Assembly: GCA_035298385.1 (NCBI GenBank)
Contig: DATGYC010000218.1
Location: forward strand, 1-9,171
Source of the DNA: DATGYC01 sp035298385
Lineage (GTDB): Bacteria > Bacillota > Sulfobacillia > Symbiobacteriales > Symbiobacteriaceae
Reading direction: 5' to 3'
Length of the DNA: 9,171 nt
The notes below the pieces were generated by a model. That model had not been told where the DNA came from and searched no databases. It was given only the letters and a program-made list of their open reading frames with translations. A program made the translations under genes and the position numbers. Positions 7,288-9,171 of this stretch are shown in pieces; positions within the stretch are counted from its first letter, which is position 1, and each line of letters begins with the position of its first letter.

Positions 7288-7315
7288 ATGGTATCATATA
7301 ACTACAAAGAATCAA
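7288..7315 (-). promoter_or_regulatory. Candidate promoter of the hpd operon
   Basis: On the - strand, TTGATT (7310-7315) and TACCAT (7288-7293) are separated by 16 bases. TACCAT is preceded by TGA, giving an extended -10 (TGATACCAT). Each hexamer matches the sigma-70/sigma-A consensus at 4 of 6 positions. Transcription would begin near 7281, leaving a leader of about 50 bases before hpd. The hexamers are observed; promoter function is inferred. Confidence 0.5.
7289..7297 (+). promoter_or_regulatory. Candidate extended -10 promoter of the aminotransferase gene
   Basis: TGGTATCAT on the + strand is an extended -10 element (TGn, then TATCAT, 5 of 6 matches to TATAAT). The -35 position 17 bases upstream (7269-7274, TGTCCA) is poor, which is common for extended -10 promoters. 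Transcription would begin near 7304, about 40 bases before the gene. It overlaps the candidate hpd -10 on the other strand. Confidence 0.5.
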
Positions 7316-7330
7316 AATAATATGCTCCCA

Positions 7331-7340
7331 AAGGTGGAGG
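7331..7340 (+). promoter_or_regulatory. Ribosome binding site of the aminotransferase gene
   Basis: AAGGTGGAGG contains a GGAGG core (7336-7340). It abuts the ATG at 7341, which is too close for normal initiation, but lies 6 bases before the GTG at 7347. It therefore favours the GTG start. Confidence 0.7.
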
Positions 7341-7346
7341 ATGTTG

Positions 7347-8441
7347 GTGGGTCCGACGCCCCGTCCAGAACTCTCCCGGCTCCAGCCCTACGTGCCCGGG
7401 CGCCCGATTCGTGACGTGCAAGAGAGCTACGGCCTGACCCAGGTCGTCAAGCTGGCCTCCAACGAGAACCCACTCGGCCCCTCCCCCCTAGCCGTCGTAG
7501 CGATGCAAGAGGCGCTGGCGAGCGCCCATCTCTATCCGGAGGCGACGGCCCCGCTCGTGCGGACGGCGCTGGCGCAGAGGTTCGGTCTTGACCCGGATTG
7601 GCTCCTGGTCGGTAACGGGTCCGACTCGATCATACGCCTGCTCTGCTTGGCCTACGTACAGCCAGGTGATCGGGTTGTGGTGCCAGGGTGCTCCTTCCCC
7701 TCGTACCGGAACTTCGCCCTGACCTCCGGGGCTGAGGTGATCGAGGTGCCGCTCGTAGATGAGGCCATGGACCTGCGCCAGATGGCGGTCGCTTCCTTAC
7801 AGGGCGCCCCCGCCCGAGTGGTCTTCCTCTGCCGGCCCAACAACCCGACCGGCGCCGTCTTCCCCGAGGACGCCTTCCGGGAGTTCCTGGCTCAGGTGCC
7901 GCCCACTACCCTGGTTGTGGTCGACGAGGCCTACAAGGAGTACGACACCACCGCCTTCGATTCACTGGGGTTGCTGCAGGCCCATCCGAACCTGGTCCTC
8001 CTGCGAACCTTCTCCAAGATCTATGGCCTGGGCGGCGTCCGGATTGGGTACGGCCTCGCTCACCCGGCCATCTGGAAGCCCTGCCTGACCGTCCGAGAGC
8101 CCTTCGCTGTCTCAAACCTCGCTCAGGCCGCGGCGCTTGGCGCCCTGGCTGATGATGGTCACGTCACGCGCTCCCGCCAGGTGAACGAGGCCGGCAAGCT
8201 CGCCCTGCAAGCGGCCTGTGCCGAGTTGGGGCTCACCTGGGCGCCAACGGAGGCCAACTTCCTCTTCATCGATCTGGGGCGCCAGGTTGGCCCGATCAAC
8301 GAGGCACTACTCACCCGTGGGGTAATCGTACGGCCCGTGGGGGGGCGCCCGACCTGCATCCGCGTGACGATCGGCCTGCCCGAAGAGAACCACCTCTTTA
8401 TCCAGGCGTTGCAGGCAATACTATCTTCTGGGTTATACTAA
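7347..8441 (+). CDS. hisC: HisC-family aminotransferase (histidinol-phosphate or aromatic aminotransferase)
   Basis: PLP-dependent class I/II aminotransferase of 364 residues. From the GTG start, hallmarks are PYVPGRPI (15-22), KLASNENPLGPSP (35-47), the FLCRPNNPTGAVF segment (160-172), VDEAYKEY (192-199), TFSKIYGLGGVRIGYG (221-236) with PLP-binding K224 and phosphate-binding R232, EANFLFIDLG (302-311) and the C-terminal RVTIGLPEEN (339-348). HisC makes L-histidinol phosphate in histidine synthesis, but many close relatives act on tyrosine and phenylalanine. No other histidine gene is in the window, and the gene is divergent from the tyrosine-degradation operon, so tyrosine transamination is a reasonable alternative. 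I chose GTG at 7347 on ribosome-site spacing; ATG at 7341 would add two residues. The nfo start lies 17 bp downstream. The family is secure and the substrate open; the gene symbol is provisional. Confidence 0.88.
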   Translation: MGPTPRPELSRLQPYVPGRPIRDVQESYGLTQVVKLASNENPLGPSPLAVVAMQEALASAHLYPEATAPLVRTALAQRFGLDPDWLLVGNGSDSIIRLLCLAYVQPGDRVVVPGCSFPSYRNFALTSGAEVIEVPLVDEAMDLRQMAVASLQGAPARVVFLCRPNNPTGAVFPEDAFREFLAQVPPTTLVVVDEAYKEYDTTAFDSLGLLQAHPNLVLLRTFSKIYGLGGVRIGYGLAHPAIWKPCLTVREPFAVSNLAQAAALGALADDGHVTRSRQVNEAGKLALQAACAELGLTWAPTEANFLFIDLGRQVGPINEALLTRGVIVRPVGGRPTCIRVTIGLPEENHLFIQALQAILSSGLY

Positions 8442-8445
8442 CTCT

Positions 8446-8452
8446 GAGGTGA
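8446..8452 (+). promoter_or_regulatory. Ribosome binding site fixing the TTG start of nfo
   Basis: GAGGTGA lies 6 bases before the TTG at 8459, in the short gap after the aminotransferase stop. It supports initiation at TTG, where the encoded protein begins with the conserved N terminus of endonuclease IV. Confidence 0.75.
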
Positions 8453-8458
8453 CTTTTC

Positions 8459-9171
8459 TTGAAGATTGGCTGTCATATCTCGATCAGCAAGGGGTACAGC
8501 GCGGCGATCCTAAGCGCCCAGCGCCTTGGTTGCGAGTCGTTCCAGTTCTTCACCAAGAACCCCCGTGCTTTCAAGGGGAAGGATGCCGACCCGGTTGAGG
8601 CCGAGAAGGGCCGTAAGCTCCTCGCGGAGACCGGGTTGATCGCCGTCGCCCACGCCCCGTACATCACCAACCTCTCCACCCCAGACGATGCGCTTCAGGC
8701 GACCTCGATCGCCTCCCTTCGGCAGGACCTCCAGAACGCCGAGGCCTACGGGGCGATCGGCACCGTCTGCCACATGGGCAAGCACGTCGAGCAGGGCGTA
8801 GAGTACGGCATGCAGCGCATGGTCGAGACGCTAGATATGCTTTTGGACGCCTACAAGGGCCCGACGAAGCTCCTGCTGGAGAATACCGCCGGGCAGGGAA
8901 CGGAACTCGGCACTCGGATCGAGCAGTGCCTGGAGGTGCGCTCCCGAGTTCAGCAGCCCGATCGAATCGGCTTCTGCTTTGACACCTGCCACGGCATGGC
9001 TGGCGGCGCCTATACCCTTGATGAGTGGGAGGCCTTCATGGCGCTAGCTCGGTCGAGCGGCTACATGGATCACCTAAAGGCGGTCCACCTGAACGACTCC
9101 AAGTTCGACTTTGGCTCCCGGAAGGATCGACACGCCAAGATTGGCCAGGGCTTCCTGGGCGAGGCGGGCAT
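8459..9171 (+). CDS. nfo: Deoxyribonuclease IV (endonuclease IV), 5' part
   Basis: AP endonuclease of base-excision repair that cleaves 5' to abasic sites using three zinc ions. The first 237 residues are in the window; the gene runs off the right edge, and the family is about 280-300 residues long. The protein begins MKIGCHISISKGYSAAI, the usual N terminus. Likely metal ligands and motifs are H65 (AHAPYITNL), H105 (VCHMGKH), E141 (LLENTAGQG), D175 and H178 (FDTCHGMAGG), H210 (VHLNDSK), and D223 and H225 (GSRKDRH). These match E. coli H69, H109, E145, D179, H182, H216, D229 and H231. The last ligand (E261) lies beyond the window. It starts at TTG 17 bp after the aminotransferase stop, so the two genes are probably cotranscribed even though their functions are unrelated. 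Confidence 0.95.
   Translation, partial: MKIGCHISISKGYSAAILSAQRLGCESFQFFTKNPRAFKGKDADPVEAEKGRKLLAETGLIAVAHAPYITNLSTPDDALQATSIASLRQDLQNAEAYGAIGTVCHMGKHVEQGVEYGMQRMVETLDMLLDAYKGPTKLLLENTAGQGTELGTRIEQCLEVRSRVQQPDRIGFCFDTCHGMAGGAYTLDEWEAFMALARSSGYMDHLKAVHLNDSKFDFGSRKDRHAKIGQGFLGEAG

Noticed and set aside
8473..8785. Two - strand frames opposite the start of nfo (8473-8679 and 8510-8785)
   Set aside because: The + strand carries an unmistakable endonuclease IV frame beginning at TTG; the opposite frames have no motif or ribosome site that I can see.
1..9171. GATC seems frequent, considered as a methylation or uptake signal
   Set aside because: Most copies arise from ATC isoleucine codons after G-ending codons or from GAT followed by C. 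I could not count it rigorously, and codon bias explains it well enough.
1..9171. Search for a CRISPR array, transposon ends, tRNA genes or long direct repeats
   Set aside because: No regularly spaced repeats, transposase frames, terminal inverted repeats or cloverleaf sequences were seen; coding genes fill almost the whole window.

Overview
The window is a GC-rich (roughly 60% or more, by eye), gene-dense stretch of bacterial chromosome. It holds nine protein-coding genes and almost no spare DNA. Strong purine-rich Shine-Dalgarno sites (GGAGG and AAAGGAG types), frequent GTG and TTG starts and strongly G/C-ending codons fit a high-GC member of the Bacillota or a relative. That assignment is inference from style only; no phylogenetic marker is present. 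I see no insertion sequence, phage gene, CRISPR array, tRNA or rRNA.

Region 1 (1-3351, + strand) is the end of a polyamine-type ABC importer operon: the 3' part of the ATPase gene (potA-like), two permease genes (potB, potC) and a lipoprotein substrate-binding protein (potD). All three junctions are 4-bp start/stop overlaps (ATGA, GTGA, GTGA), so translation is probably coupled along the whole chain. It ends at a strong hairpin (3360-3394) that also serves the converging operon.

Region 2 (3393-7228, - strand) is a compact homogentisate operon for tyrosine/phenylalanine breakdown, transcribed from right to left: 4-hydroxyphenylpyruvate dioxygenase (hpd), a fumarylacetoacetate hydrolase-family enzyme, homogentisate 1,2-dioxygenase (hmgA), then a flavin reductase-like FMN protein. 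Gaps are 3, 14 and 21 bp. The enzymes lead from 4-hydroxyphenylpyruvate through homogentisate and maleylacetoacetate towards fumarate and acetoacetate. No maleylacetoacetate isomerase gene (maiA) is present.

Region 3 (7229-7346) is a short AT-rich divergent promoter region. Two extended -10 elements on opposite strands overlap almost completely, so hpd and the rightward genes may compete for RNA polymerase.

Region 4 (7347-9171, + strand) carries a HisC-family aminotransferase, then endonuclease IV (nfo), cut off by the window edge. The aminotransferase could make histidine, but its position opposite hpd makes it a candidate for the tyrosine to 4-hydroxyphenylpyruvate step. I found no clearly undescribed system. 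The points most worth checking are the overlapping divergent promoters, the missing isomerase, the role of the flavin protein and the substrate of the aminotransferase.
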